Positions 1 through 7,766 of a stretch of DNA of 34,845 nt are shown here, piece after piece (positions within the stretch are counted from its first letter, which is position 1; every line of letters begins with the position of its first letter). Below the pieces are notes generated by a model. It did no database searches. It saw only the letters and a list, made by a program, of their open reading frames with translations, and was not told the origin of the DNA. The DNA comes from Butyrivibrio sp. (lineage in GTDB: Bacteria; Bacillota; Clostridia; Lachnospirales; Lachnospiraceae): the NCBI RefSeq assembly GCF_017635265.1, contig NZ_JAGBLU010000027.1, positions 1-34,845 on the forward strand, written 5' to 3'. Both the position numbers and the translations under genes were made by a program.

Positions 1-40
1 CGTTTATATTATATACCATAACGATGTAAAATGCAATAGA

Positions 41-74
41 AAAACCCAGAAAAAGCAAGATTTTTTCTGGGTTT
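41..74. terminator. A/T-rich terminator-like hairpin
   Basis: A 13-bp stem (AAACCCAGAAAAA pairing with its complement) closes a short loop. Read on the – strand the stem runs into a T-rich tail, which is how an intrinsic terminator would look for a leftward transcript; the + strand tail is weaker. No gene is visible between it and the window edge, so its partner gene is unknown. Confidence 0.5.
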
Positions 75-224
75 GAGACAATTTTAATATGTGATTTTTA
101 ATCGTTAGGGTTGTGCGTCAAGCTAGGGTCTGAACTGTAACCATATTCGTGGCAGGCGCAGTTTTCACTGCATATTTCCCTTGATATGGAAGTTACTAAA
201 ATTTATAATTAAAGGAGATTTAAC
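75..224. other. Non-coding leader upstream of the Rpn-like gene
   Basis: I see no gene here. The only clear signal is the ribosome binding site AAAGGAGAT at 211–219, which sets the TTG start at 225. Confidence 0.5.
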
Positions 225-1127
225 TTGACTAACGATGTAGTTATAAGCGCCACCAGGGAGCATAAAGACAGACTCTTTAACTTTATCTTTGGGCGTGAAG
301 AAAACAAAAAATGGACACTCGCACTTTACAATGCAGTAAATGGCTCAAACCATGAGGATGAATCACAGATAGAGTTCAACACCCTTGAAAACTATCTGTA
401 TGTCAGCATGAAAAATGACACTTCTTTTTTATTTGCTGATTACGTGAGCCTCTATGAGCACCAGTCCACCTTTAATCCGAACATGCCTCTTAGGATGATG
501 CAGTATATCTCTGCCATGTATGAGCGGTATGTAACTGCCAATGATCTGAATAAGTATGGAAGTGATTTATTGCTCCTCCCAACTCCCAGATTGGTTGTAT
601 TTTATAACGGCTCAAAGAAGCAGCCTGACGAAAAGATTCTTAAATTGAGCGATTCTTTTTCAAAAGAAACGAAAAGCAAGGCGGATATTGAAGTAAGGGT
701 AAAAATGCTAAATATAAACCAGGGGCATAATACTAATCTCATGGAAGCATGCAGACCTCTTTATGAGTACTCATGGTTTGTTGACAAAGTCAGGACTCAA
801 AAAGGAAGTACTGATGACCTTGAGAATACTGTAAGCAGAGCTGTACAGACTATGCCTGAGGAATTTATACTTAAGCCATTTCTTAAAAAGCACATGTCGG
901 AGGTAGCAATTATGTTATCAGAAGAATTACAGGAACTTAATGCTAAAGAGCTTATTGCAAGAGCAAGCAAAAAGGAAGGCATAAAGAAAGGTATCGCCGA
1001 TACAAACTCGCTTTACTCATGGTTATTTGCGCAGGATCGCGCCAATGATGTAAAGAAAGCAGCTTCTGATATTAACTATATGGAAAAACTCATGGCAGAA
1101 TATAACAACATAACCAAGGAGGAATAA
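225..1127 (+). CDS. Rpn-family PD-(D/E)XK nuclease/transposase-like protein
   Basis: The 300-residue protein has the layout of the Rpn (recombination-promoting nuclease, PDDEXK_2) group common in Lachnospiraceae. An acidic residue in FLFADYVSLYEHQ is followed by E-x-Q (EHQST), the variant of the E-x-K pair of PD-(D/E)XK nucleases, then NPNMPLRMMQYIS and later the LPTPRLVVFYNG strand. Members of this group are known as DNA endonucleases that promote RecA-independent recombination, but many clade-specific copies are untested. The start is TTG, chosen because AAAGGAGAT lies five bases upstream. The C-terminus is lysine-rich and charged. The stop is 25 nt before the next gene, so the two could share a transcript. 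Family assignment is fairly secure; activity is inference. Confidence 0.72.
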   Translation: MTNDVVISATREHKDRLFNFIFGREENKKWTLALYNAVNGSNHEDESQIEFNTLENYLYVSMKNDTSFLFADYVSLYEHQSTFNPNMPLRMMQYISAMYERYVTANDLNKYGSDLLLLPTPRLVVFYNGSKKQPDEKILKLSDSFSKETKSKADIEVRVKMLNINQGHNTNLMEACRPLYEYSWFVDKVRTQKGSTDDLENTVSRAVQTMPEEFILKPFLKKHMSEVAIMLSEELQELNAKELIARASKKEGIKKGIADTNSLYSWLFAQDRANDVKKAASDINYMEKLMAEYNNITKEE

Positions 1128-1129
1128 TC

Positions 1130-1144
1130 AGGAATAAATCCTGT
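1130..1144 (+). repeat. Small hairpin in the Rpn–DUF5721 gap
   Basis: CAGGA and TCCTG pair across AATAA just after the Rpn stop. It overlaps the place where a ribosome binding site for the next gene would be expected, and that gene has only a weak CAGG before its ATG, so translation of the downstream gene may be modest or coupled. Confidence 0.3.
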
Positions 1145-1152
1145 TCAGGCAG

Positions 1153-1650
1153 ATGATAGCAATAAAAATAACACAGCAAAAAGATTTCATGGGAAAGCTT
1201 CTTACCACTGATGTTTTTGATTCTTTTCTAGTAAATGATGCCACCATAGAGACATTTAATACATTTCACATAGATGGCAAAATCCATAAAAATTTTTATT
1301 CTGAAGATGATAAAGAAATTATTGATAACAAGGAATATTCATCATGGAAAACTCTTCGTCCCACCTGTTTTGATCTTATAAAAGGTAAAAGAACTCCCCT
1401 TGGATTCAAATTCGTTTTCTATCTCAATGATGAAGAAAAAAACAAGCTTATAAGTGAACACGATAATTCTATACTCCCCCAGCAGGTGAGTCTCGGGCTT
1501 AACATCAAATATTCAAATGGAGAAATGATTCTTACTACCGGAACAGCCTTTAACATCTTCACCCTGGACAAAGAAATAGAAAAAGCCTGGGATAGCTATA
1601 TCCCAAGCTTTCTTGACAAGAATAATATAGAATACGAAATTATGACCTAA
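1153..1650 (+). CDS. DUF5721-like protein of unknown function
   Basis: A soluble protein of 165 residues without signal peptide or membrane segment. The opening (MIAIKITQQKDFMGKLLT) followed by FDSFLVNDATIETFNTF and FHIDGKIHKNFYSEDD matches my memory of DUF5721, a family largely restricted to Lachnospiraceae and relatives. No catalytic motif is visible; the pattern of alternating hydrophobic stretches suggests a mostly beta fold. The ATG is preceded by only a weak Shine-Dalgarno sequence. It follows the Rpn-like gene by 25 nt, so co-transcription is possible. The function is unknown and the family name was not checked. Confidence 0.6.
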   Translation: MIAIKITQQKDFMGKLLTTDVFDSFLVNDATIETFNTFHIDGKIHKNFYSEDDKEIIDNKEYSSWKTLRPTCFDLIKGKRTPLGFKFVFYLNDEEKNKLISEHDNSILPQQVSLGLNIKYSNGEMILTTGTAFNIFTLDKEIEKAWDSYIPSFLDKNNIEYEIMT

Positions 1651-1852
1651 TATACTGTCATTGGAAAAAAACCGTAAATGACGTCCCTTTTCCAAGCTTT
1701 TGGAACTTATGAACAATTCAACGCATTAGTCTAAAATAAAAATAAAATAGCCCTCTCTTTAATTGAAGTGGAAAAATAAAAGGTGTAGAATTGTTGTATA
1801 TAGTTGATAAGTATCTTTATAAACGTACATTTTTAGGATGGATTGGAGTTTT
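1651..1852. other. Intergenic region before the Hpt gene
   Basis: Contains a TTCCAA/TTGGAA inverted repeat near 1690–1704 that lacks a T tract and so is a poor terminator, and AT-rich DNA before the Hpt gene in which I could not place a convincing promoter. Confidence 0.3.
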
Positions 1853-2212
1853 ATGGACACTAATTTTAAGGCTGAGTTAATCGAATGGGGTGTTGATTGG
1901 GACGAAATATTGGATAGGTTCATGGGTAACGAGGATCTGATTGCGAAGTTTATGTTCAAGTTCTTAAATGACCAGAGCATGAACGACTTAACCAAATACC
2001 TTGCCGAAGAAAATGTTTCGGAAGCATTCAAGGCTGTTCATACGCTTAAAGGCGTTGGAGCAAATTTAGGGCTTAAAGGCTTCTTAACACCTGTTTGCGA
2101 GCTCACTGAAATTTTAAGAGCCGGTTCAATGGAAGGCTACAAAGAAAAATACGACCAGATCAAACCAAAATACGACGACCTCATAGCCATCCTCAACAAA
2201 TATAATGCTTGA
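1853..2212 (+). CDS. Stand-alone Hpt (histidine phosphotransfer) domain protein
   Basis: A 119-residue all-helical protein whose centre holds the Hpt motif AVHTLKGVGANLGL; the His is the predicted phospho-acceptor. Hpt proteins relay phosphate between receiver domains in phosphorelays. No kinase or receiver gene lies nearby, so its partners are elsewhere in the genome. An ATG at 1838 is also in frame, but its AGG touches the start codon; the ATG at 1853 has GGAG four bases upstream and is preferred. Just after the stop comes a large inverted repeat shared with the convergent prfA gene. The domain call is strong; the relay it serves is unknown. Confidence 0.85.
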   Translation: MDTNFKAELIEWGVDWDEILDRFMGNEDLIAKFMFKFLNDQSMNDLTKYLAEENVSEAFKAVHTLKGVGANLGLKGFLTPVCELTEILRAGSMEGYKEKYDQIKPKYDDLIAILNKYNA

Positions 2213-2290
2213 TCTAACATACGTTGCCAATCCGCCCATAGTTTTGTCTATAACTCGGGTAGTATTTGCAAAGACACAGTAAATATAACA

Positions 2291-2487
2291 GCATGAGTAG
2301 AAATAATTAAGTGAACATTTTTTGAACGATTTATCTAGAGCAGATGATGTATGACAATAATTAAAAGAGCTTTGACTTGTGTTTTGAATAACATGAAACA
2401 AGGCAAAGCTCTTTCAATTATTGTCATATACATCACTGCGAAAGATACCCGAGTGAAAAAAATTCTCTTAATTATTTCTACTCATGC
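2291..2487. repeat. 197-nt inverted repeat (MITE-like or giant hairpin)
   Basis: The ends are a perfect 20-nt inverted repeat (GCATGAGTAGAAATAATTAA at 2291–2310, complement at 2468–2487). A second well-matched block of about 36 nt lies inside (about 2343–2380 against 2399–2436), and the part between is weaker but alignable. The loop is about 18 nt. It separates the convergent Hpt and prfA genes. I see no target-site duplication and no coding capacity. It could be a MITE, a decayed insertion or a bidirectional transcription barrier. Confidence 0.75.
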
Positions 2488-2510
2488 GTCCATTCTAAAT
2501 AATGCATATT

Positions 2511-3575
2511 TTATTGTTCTGACAGCTTGGCGGCCTGATCTGCGGCGATGAGGGAATCAATTATCTCATCGAGGTCACCGTCCATTATCTGGTCAATTTT
2601 GTAAAGAGTTAAGTTAATGCGATGATCTGTAACCCTTCCCTGATGGAAATTGTACGTTCTTATTTTATCGGAACGGTCTCCGCTTCCAACCTGAGACTTT
2701 CTAAGGGCAGCTTCACTGTTGTGTTTTTTCTGTTCCTCAAGCTCATAGAGCTTGGCTCTAAGGACTTTCAGTGCCTTGGCCTTATTCTGCTGCTGGCTCT
2801 TCTCATCCTGACAGGATATTACGATTCCGGTAGGAAGGTGTGTAAGTCTTACAGCTGAGTCTGTGGTATTTACACACTGACCGCCATTTCCCGAAGCTCT
2901 AAATACGTCGAACTTACAGTCATTCATATCAATCTCAACTTCAACGTCCTCTACTTCAGGCATAATAGCAACTGTTATTGCCGAAGTATGGATTCTACCG
3001 CCTGATTCTGTAGCCGGTATTCTCTGGACACGATGAACTCCACCTTCAAATTTAAGTCTTGAATAAGCTCCGTTTCCCTTTATCATAAAGCTTACATCCT
3101 TGATACCACCTATACCTGTATCTTCCAGACTCATGGTTTCTACCTGCCAGTTCTGTCTCTCCGCATATCTGGTGTAGAGTCTGTACATATCTGATGCAAA
3201 AAGAGCTGCTTCTTCTCCACCAACTCCCGCGCGTATTTCGACGATAACATTTTTTTCATCATTGGGGTCTTTGGGCAAAAGAAGTATCTTAAGCTTCTCT
3301 TCCAGTTCCGGAATCCTATCCTTGGCATCTGAAAGTTCTTCTCTAAGCATTTCCTTCATCTCCGGGTCTGACTCTTCATCCAAAAGCTGCAAGCTCTCAT
3401 CAATAGTCTGCTTATATTTTTTATATTCCTGATAGCACTCCACAAGAGCCTCAAGACTCTTTTGCTCCTTCATAAGGCTTCTGAACTTATTCTGATCAGA
3501 TACAACAGATGGATCATTAAGCTCCATAGTTATATCCTCATACCGTCTTAATATATCTTCTATCTTATCAAACAT
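2511..3575 (-). CDS. prfA: Peptide chain release factor 1 (RF1)
   Basis: RF1 recognises UAA and UAG in the ribosomal A site and triggers peptidyl-tRNA hydrolysis. The 354-residue protein carries the stop-codon-reading tripeptide PAT in [15 protein letters not shown], which marks RF1 rather than RF2 (SPF), and the catalytic GGQ in [17 protein letters not shown] near residue 230; this Gln is the target of the PrmC methyltransferase encoded just upstream. Length fits the family (E. coli 360). The reading frame extends 12 codons further upstream, but the ATG at 3575 ([15 protein letters not shown]) has GAGGAT at the right distance and matches the family N-terminus. It is probably co-transcribed with prmC, although a partial copy of a dispersed repeat lies in the 121-nt gap. 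Confidence 0.97.
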   Translation of the reverse strand: MFDKIEDILRRYEDITMELNDPSVVSDQNKFRSLMKEQKSLEALVECYQEYKKYKQTIDESLQLLDEESDPEMKEMLREELSDAKDRIPELEEKLKILLLPKDPNDEKNVIVEIRAGVGGEEAALFASDMYRLYTRYAERQNWQVETMSLEDTGIGGIKDVSFMIKGNGAYSRLKFEGGVHRVQRIPATESGGRIHTSAITVAIMPEVEDVEVEIDMNDCKFDVFRASGNGGQCVNTTDSAVRLTHLPTGIVISCQDEKSQQQNKAKALKVLRAKLYELEEQKKHNSEAALRKSQVGSGDRSDKIRTYNFHQGRVTDHRINLTLYKIDQIMDGDLDEIIDSLIAADQAAKLSEQ

Positions 3576-3608
3576 AGTATCCTCAACCAAATCACATAAT
3601 AAAAATAT

Positions 3609-3667
3609 CATATTCTCACGAAATCCGCAGTTTATGCGGATTTCTGAAATTTAGTTCAAAAAGTCAT
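3609..3667 (+). repeat. Partial copy (copy D) of the three-hairpin repeat
   Basis: This 59-nt stretch matches the last third of the elements at 20473–20618, 21012–21156 and 21155–21300 with only a few differences: the hairpin GAAATCCGCA/TGCGGATTTC, then a tail ending in AGTTCAAAAAGTCAT. Hairpins 1 and 2 are absent. It lies in the prmC–prfA gap, so on the mRNA of that operon it would appear as its complement. Confidence 0.8.
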
Positions 3668-3696
3668 ACTTTTTTACATAAACCTTATGAGCATTG

Positions 3697-4539
3697 CTAA
3701 TAAAAACACGCCCTTACAACTCTGTCATTTTCTGAATAGTCTTTTATTACCTCTATGTCGTGATATCTTTTATCCTGCTTAAGTAGGCTGACCACAGCCT
3801 CTCCCTGATCATATCCGATTTCCATAACAAGATAACCATTTGAAAAAAGATAATCAGGAACACTTTTTATAATCCGTCTGTAAAAAACAAGACCATCCTC
3901 TGCTCCATCAAGGGCAAGCCTGGGTTCATAATCCTTAACTTCAGGTGCAAGAGTCTCAATTATACCGCTTGCTATGTACGGAGGATTAGATACTATCAAA
4001 TCAAATTTTGCACCGTTATTTTCAGGAAAAAGATCTGTGCAGAAAAAATCAGCTCTGTTGTCAAGTCCCAAAGTAACCGCATTTTCCCTTGCAACATTTA
4101 GAGCTTTTTCAGAAATATCCGTGCATACAGCCTTTGTTTCATTGGTAAAATTCAGAATACTAAGTGCAATGCATCCAGAGCCTGTACAAAGATCAAGAAC
4201 CCTCATTCCATCCTCACAATACCTAAGAGCCTCTTCTACAAGTATCTCCGTATCCTGTTCAGGAATCAGTACATTTTCATTAACCTTAAACGTAAGTCCC
4301 ATAAAATCCCAGTTGCCTAATATATATGCAAGTGGCTCTCTTTGTGCCCTCCGCGAAATAAGCTCCATATAGCTTCTTTCTTCCAAATCTGATATTTCCC
4401 TGTCAGGATGGGCAAAAAGAGTACTGTGATCTGTCTTACAAACATATTCCAAAAGGAGTCGGGCATCCAGCCTGTCATCCCGGATTCCGACTCTTTTTAA
4501 TATATCTGTTCCTTTTTCATAGATTTCTTTATAAATCAT
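3697..4539 (-). CDS. prmC: Release factor glutamine N5-methyltransferase
   Basis: PrmC methylates the Gln of the GGQ motif in RF1 and RF2 using S-adenosylmethionine, which speeds termination. The 280-residue protein has a helical N-terminal domain with PLAYILGNWDFMGL, the SAM-binding loop VLDLCTGSGCIALS, and the hallmark NPPY (LIVSNPPYIASG) that holds the substrate Gln. The following YEPRLALDGAEDGL is also typical. Its place directly before prfA, its substrate gene, is conserved in many bacteria. The start has only a weak GGTG upstream; the 54-nt gap to yqhQ holds a small inverted repeat GTTAC…GTAAC around 4565–4588. Confidence is high. Confidence 0.96.
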   Translation of the reverse strand: MIYKEIYEKGTDILKRVGIRDDRLDARLLLEYVCKTDHSTLFAHPDREISDLEERSYMELISRRAQREPLAYILGNWDFMGLTFKVNENVLIPEQDTEILVEEALRYCEDGMRVLDLCTGSGCIALSILNFTNETKAVCTDISEKALNVARENAVTLGLDNRADFFCTDLFPENNGAKFDLIVSNPPYIASGIIETLAPEVKDYEPRLALDGAEDGLVFYRRIIKSVPDYLFSNGYLVMEIGYDQGEAVVSLLKQDKRYHDIEVIKDYSENDRVVRACFY

Positions 4540-4593
4540 AATATTACACCAAACGGAGTATCAGTTACCTCAGGTACTGAGCAGTAACCAAAA

Positions 4594-5589
4594 TTATGCT
4601 TCTTCAGTTTCCTCGTCATCTTTAAGCCAGCTGTCATCTATTTCATAGCCAAATGAATCTTTAAGATAATCCTTCCAGTCAAATACTGCTTCAACCGACT
4701 TGATTGCTACTTCAATCATACTATCATCTGGCTCTTTGGTTGTAAGTTTCTGAAGCCACAGACCGGGAGCTGAAATAATTCTTATCAAAAAGAAATTACT
4801 TCTTCCGGCAAGTCTTATAATCTCATAAGAGATTCCCGATATAACCGGTATAAGAAGAATTCTTACCACTATTCTCCATAAATATGAATCTACTCTTATA
4901 AAGAAAAACAAGACAATACTTACAAGCATTACAAATAATATAAAGCTGCTGCCGCATCTTCTGTGAAGTCTTGAACTTCTTCTTACATTCTTAACCGTAA
5001 GAGGCCTTCCTTTTTCAATACAGTTGATACATTTATGCTCAGCTCCGTGATACATGAAAAGTCTCTTAATATCCTTCATCCTGGATATCAAAAGGATATA
5101 AAGGATAAATATCAATATTCTCAAAACACCTTCAATAATAGCAACCAGCGAAGTATTTCTCACAAATTTACTGATAACTTCCGAAAGCGCATAGGGAAGT
5201 ACCATAAAAAGCGCAATTGCAAACACAAAGGACAGTGCTGTCGTCAGAATCATAAGGAACGTATCCTCATGTCCACCTGAAACCTGATCAATTCCTTCAT
5301 CAAGCTTTGAAGGCTTTTCTTTTTCCTCTTCATAAAATGTAGAAGAATAGTTAAGGGATTTAAGCCCTAAAATCAACGAATCAATAAATACAAATACTCC
5401 CCTGACAAAAGGAATGCTAAGAAGCTTACTCCCATATGCAATGCCATGATATTCATCCACCTCAACAGCAATATCACCATCAGGCTTTCTTACTGCAACG
5501 GCATACATATCCTTATTTCTCATCATAACGCCTTCAAGAACAGCCTGACCACCTATTCCTGAATAATGCTTTACTTTTCTTTTCTTCAT
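4594..5589 (-). CDS. yqhQ: DUF1385 membrane protein (YqhQ family)
   Basis: A 331-residue protein of the DUF1385 family (Bacillus YqhQ). The N-terminus has the family signature GIGGQAVLEGVMMRN, and the core has EHKCINCIEKG and RRSSRLHRRCGSSF. At least four hydrophobic segments (roughly residues 110–135, 150–170, 215–235 and 240–260) make it an integral membrane protein. Its function is unproven, but in Firmicutes it commonly sits between rpmE and prmC/prfA, as here. The ATG is preceded by GAGGT, which lies immediately after the T tract of the rpmE terminator, so expression may depend on read-through. An acidic tail ends the protein. Confidence 0.9.
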   Translation of the reverse strand: MKKRKVKHYSGIGGQAVLEGVMMRNKDMYAVAVRKPDGDIAVEVDEYHGIAYGSKLLSIPFVRGVFVFIDSLILGLKSLNYSSTFYEEEKEKPSKLDEGIDQVSGGHEDTFLMILTTALSFVFAIALFMVLPYALSEVISKFVRNTSLVAIIEGVLRILIFILYILLISRMKDIKRLFMYHGAEHKCINCIEKGRPLTVKNVRRSSRLHRRCGSSFILFVMLVSIVLFFFIRVDSYLWRIVVRILLIPVISGISYEIIRLAGRSNFFLIRIISAPGLWLQKLTTKEPDDSMIEVAIKSVEAVFDWKDYLKDSFGYEIDDSWLKDDEETEEA

Positions 5590-5599
5590 ATTTACCTCG

Positions 5600-5634
5600 A
5601 AAAAAAGAGGTCAAGGCCAAAAGCCTCAACCTCT
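5600..5634 (-). terminator. Intrinsic terminator between rpmE and yqhQ
   Basis: On the – strand AGAGGT and AGGC pair with GCCT and ACCTCT (two mismatches in the middle) and run into seven T. It lies 20 nt after the rpmE stop and ends ten bases before the yqhQ start codon, which would make it a leaky or regulated terminator inside the operon. Confidence 0.8.
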
Positions 5635-5653
5635 CAACTCTACACTTTATGAA

Positions 5654-5860
5654 TTACTGATTGTTCATGCCGTACTTCTTATTGAACTTATCAATACGTC
5701 CACGAGCAGTTGTAGCCTTCTGCTGACCAGTATAGAATGGATGGCACTTTGAGCAGATTTCTACGTGAATCTCACTCTTTGTTGATCCAACTGTAAATGT
5801 GTTACCGCAGTTGCAAGTAACAGTTGCCTGATGGAATTCTGGCTGAATATCCTGTCTCAT
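5654..5860 (-). CDS. rpmE: 50S ribosomal protein L31 (zinc-binding type)
   Basis: L31 bridges the two ribosomal subunits. The 68-residue protein has the zinc-binding cysteines of the C+ form, CNCGNTF and [10 protein letters not shown], and ends in the usual basic [11 protein letters not shown]. The start at 5860 is set by GAGAGGTGAG nine bases upstream. The 89-nt gap to sigH holds a palindromic AACTATAGTT; Firmicute rpmE mRNAs often carry an autoregulatory L31 leader, but I could not fold one with confidence here. A terminator follows directly. Confidence 0.97.
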   Translation of the reverse strand: MRQDIQPEFHQATVTCNCGNTFTVGSTKSEIHVEICSKCHPFYTGQQKATTARGRIDKFNKKYGMNNQ

Positions 5861-5949
5861 CTCTTCTCACCTCTCTATATACAAAAAATCTTCATAATTA
5901 ACTATAGTTACTACTGTTTGCACAGCTATATCAATATAACATAATAAAG

Positions 5950-6564
5950 TTACTTTCGCAAGTATTTTTTTAATTTCTTTCTAATGCGCTGCATTGCATT
6001 ATCCGTGGACTTAAGATCTCTGGAAAGCACAGCGGAAATCTGCCTTACACTCATTCCGGTTATATAAAGATCCAGAATCTGTCTTTCAAGAGCACTTAAT
6101 TCTCTGTCAATTGCATCTTCAAGATCCTTTATATTCTCCTGCTCAATAACATGCTCTTCAGGAATCGAACTTGAATCGGATTCCAAGATACTCTCAATAG
6201 CACTTCCACTACTATCCTCGCCCTCCCTACTCGAATATATGGAAATATAAGAATTAAGAGGCGCATGCTTTTTTCTGGCTGAAGATGCTATAGCCGAATA
6301 CATCTGCCTTGAAATACATAGATCTGCGAATGTCATAAAGCTGGCATCTCTACCAATGTCATAATCTCTTACAGCCTTAAAAAGACCAATCATGCCCTCC
6401 TGGATCAGATCATCTCTGTCTGCCCCAAGAATATACATTGATCCTGCTTTTTTTCTCACAAGATCCTTGTATTTATTCATGATATAGTCAACAGCTTCGG
6501 ATTCGTTGTCATCGTGAATCTTTAGTACTATCTGTTCATCAGTATAGTCTTTATAATTCTTCAT
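5950..6564 (-). CDS. sigH: RNA polymerase sigma factor SigH (sigma-70 family)
   Basis: The 204-residue protein matches SigH/Spo0H, which in Bacillus directs early sporulation and stationary-phase genes. Region 2 is clear (GADRDDLIQEGMIGLFKAV, then SFMTFADLCISRQM), followed by the SigH-typical HAPLNSYISI and a region 4 helix-turn-helix (RQISAVLSRDLKSTDNAMQR). The serine-rich, acidic linker at about residues 115–140 is the least conserved part. The rlmB stop and this ATG are adjacent, so translation is probably coupled. The order cysS–mrnC–rlmB–sigH is also found in Bacillus and Clostridium. Whether this organism sporulates cannot be told from here; in many non-sporulating Lachnospiraceae SigH is kept. 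Confidence 0.9.
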   Translation of the reverse strand: MKNYKDYTDEQIVLKIHDDNESEAVDYIMNKYKDLVRKKAGSMYILGADRDDLIQEGMIGLFKAVRDYDIGRDASFMTFADLCISRQMYSAIASSARKKHAPLNSYISIYSSREGEDSSGSAIESILESDSSSIPEEHVIEQENIKDLEDAIDRELSALERQILDLYITGMSVRQISAVLSRDLKSTDNAMQRIRKKLKKYLRK

Positions 6565-7326
6565 TTACTTAAGTCTCTGTCTCACTATTTCAAAAGCCAG
6601 TACACCGGTAGCCACAGAAGCATTAAGAGAATCAATATCACCCTTCATCGGAATAGAAGCTATCATATCACATTTTTCCCTGACAAGTCTGGAAACACCG
6701 CTTCCTTCATTACCAATCACAAGACCAATGGCTCCTTTAAGATTCAGGTCATACATTGTGGTTCCGCCCATATCGGCACAAACAAACCATAGTCCCTTGT
6801 CTTTAAGTTCTTCAATTGTCTGTGCAATATTCGTAACCTTTGCAACAGGTGTATAATTAATGGCTCCTGCAGAAGCCTTGGCAACAGTAGCAGTAAGTGA
6901 AGCTGCCCTGTGTTTTGGAATAATAACTCCATGAGCTCCCGAAAGATTAGCTGTACGAATGATTGCTCCAAGATTATGCGGATCTTCTATATTATCCAGA
7001 ATAATAATGAATGGATCCTCGCCTTTTTTTCTGGCCATCTCCAGAATATCATCCACCCCGGCATATTCATAAGCAGCTGCATATGCTATAACCCCCTGAT
7101 GCTTACCGGTTTCCGATAACTGATCCAGCCTTTCCTTTTTAACAAAAGAGATAACAGTATCCTTGTGCTTTTTAGCTTCACGCATAATGCTTTGAACCGG
7201 CCCGTCTTTGCAGCCGTCAAGTACAAACAGTCTGTCTATTACCTTGCCTGATCTAAAAGCCTCAAGGACAGCGTTTCGTCCCTCTACTATCCTGCTTTCT
7301 GTTTTTTCTTCCATATCTTTCCTCAT
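6565..7326 (-). CDS. rlmB: 23S rRNA 2'-O-methyltransferase, RlmB type (SpoU family)
   Basis: A SPOUT-class methyltransferase that in E. coli methylates G2251 of the 23S rRNA P-loop. The 253-residue protein has the small N-terminal substrate-binding domain (RIVEGRNAVLEAFRSG) and the SpoU domain with motif 1 DNIEDPHNLGAIIRTA, motif 2 GLVIGNEGSGVSRLV and motif 3 SIPMKGDIDSLNASVA, which form the trefoil knot and SAM site. Length fits the family. The ATG overlaps the mrnC stop as TAATG, implying coupled translation. Some Firmicute homologues at this locus (YacO) have less certain targets, so the exact nucleotide is inferred. Confidence 0.93.
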   Translation of the reverse strand: MRKDMEEKTESRIVEGRNAVLEAFRSGKVIDRLFVLDGCKDGPVQSIMREAKKHKDTVISFVKKERLDQLSETGKHQGVIAYAAAYEYAGVDDILEMARKKGEDPFIIILDNIEDPHNLGAIIRTANLSGAHGVIIPKHRAASLTATVAKASAGAINYTPVAKVTNIAQTIEELKDKGLWFVCADMGGTTMYDLNLKGAIGLVIGNEGSGVSRLVREKCDMIASIPMKGDIDSLNASVATGVLAFEIVRQRLK

Positions 7327-7766
7327 TACTTTAATAAATCCAAATTAGCTTTTTCGATAGCAATCTTTACAATATCACACACCCTGTCCATATCTCCCTT
7401 AAGATAAAGGAATCCTATAACAGCTTCAAATCCTGTGGCATCAAGATAGTCCATAGTCGTAGCATTTTTGGCCTTGGTGTGCGGTTTGGAATTGCGGCCT
7501 CTTCTGTATATGTCTTTTTCTTCGTCAGTAAGATCATCCATAACCGTCTTGATGATCATAGCCTGAGTTCCCGCTTTAACAATGGAGCTGGCTCTTACAT
7601 GGAGCTTATTAACTGCTGTGTTGCCCTTATTGACCAAAATTGAGCGCACAATAACATCAAAAACAGCATCTCCTATGTAAGCCAGTGTCAAGGGCGAAAA
7701 AGTTCTTATATCCTGTTCTTTAATTCCAAACTGTTCATTAAAATATTCATTTAGCGAAGCTGCCAT
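7326..7766 (-). CDS. mrnC: Mini-ribonuclease III
   Basis: Mini-III trims the ends of 23S rRNA precursors in Firmicutes. It is a homodimer of bare RNase III catalytic domains lacking the double-stranded RNA-binding domain. The 146 residues show LTLAYIGDAVFDVIVRS (the catalytic signature, with Asp of GDAVFD), RRGRNSKPHTKAKNAT, and YLDATGFEAVIGFLYL with the second metal-binding Glu. It overlaps the 3' end of cysS by 16 nt and has GAAGGTG before its ATG. The cysS–mrnC–rlmB order is classic. Confidence 0.95.
   Translation of the reverse strand: MAASLNEYFNEQFGIKEQDIRTFSPLTLAYIGDAVFDVIVRSILVNKGNTAVNKLHVRASSIVKAGTQAMIIKTVMDDLTDEEKDIYRRGRNSKPHTKAKNATTMDYLDATGFEAVIGFLYLKGDMDRVCDIVKIAIEKANLDLLK

Noticed and set aside
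1-224. Degraded gene or element end at the left edge
   Set aside because: The stretch around 120–180 felt familiar from Lachnospiraceae intergenic DNA, but I cannot name an element and see no coding signal.
3576-3611. Twelve-codon N-terminal extension of RF1
   Set aside because: The good Shine-Dalgarno sequence lies inside it, just before the ATG at 3575, and the family starts at that Met.
5861-5949. L31 leader RNA upstream of rpmE
   Set aside because: Expected from the family, but I could not draw a convincing conserved structure by eye; only a palindromic AACTATAGTT is clear.
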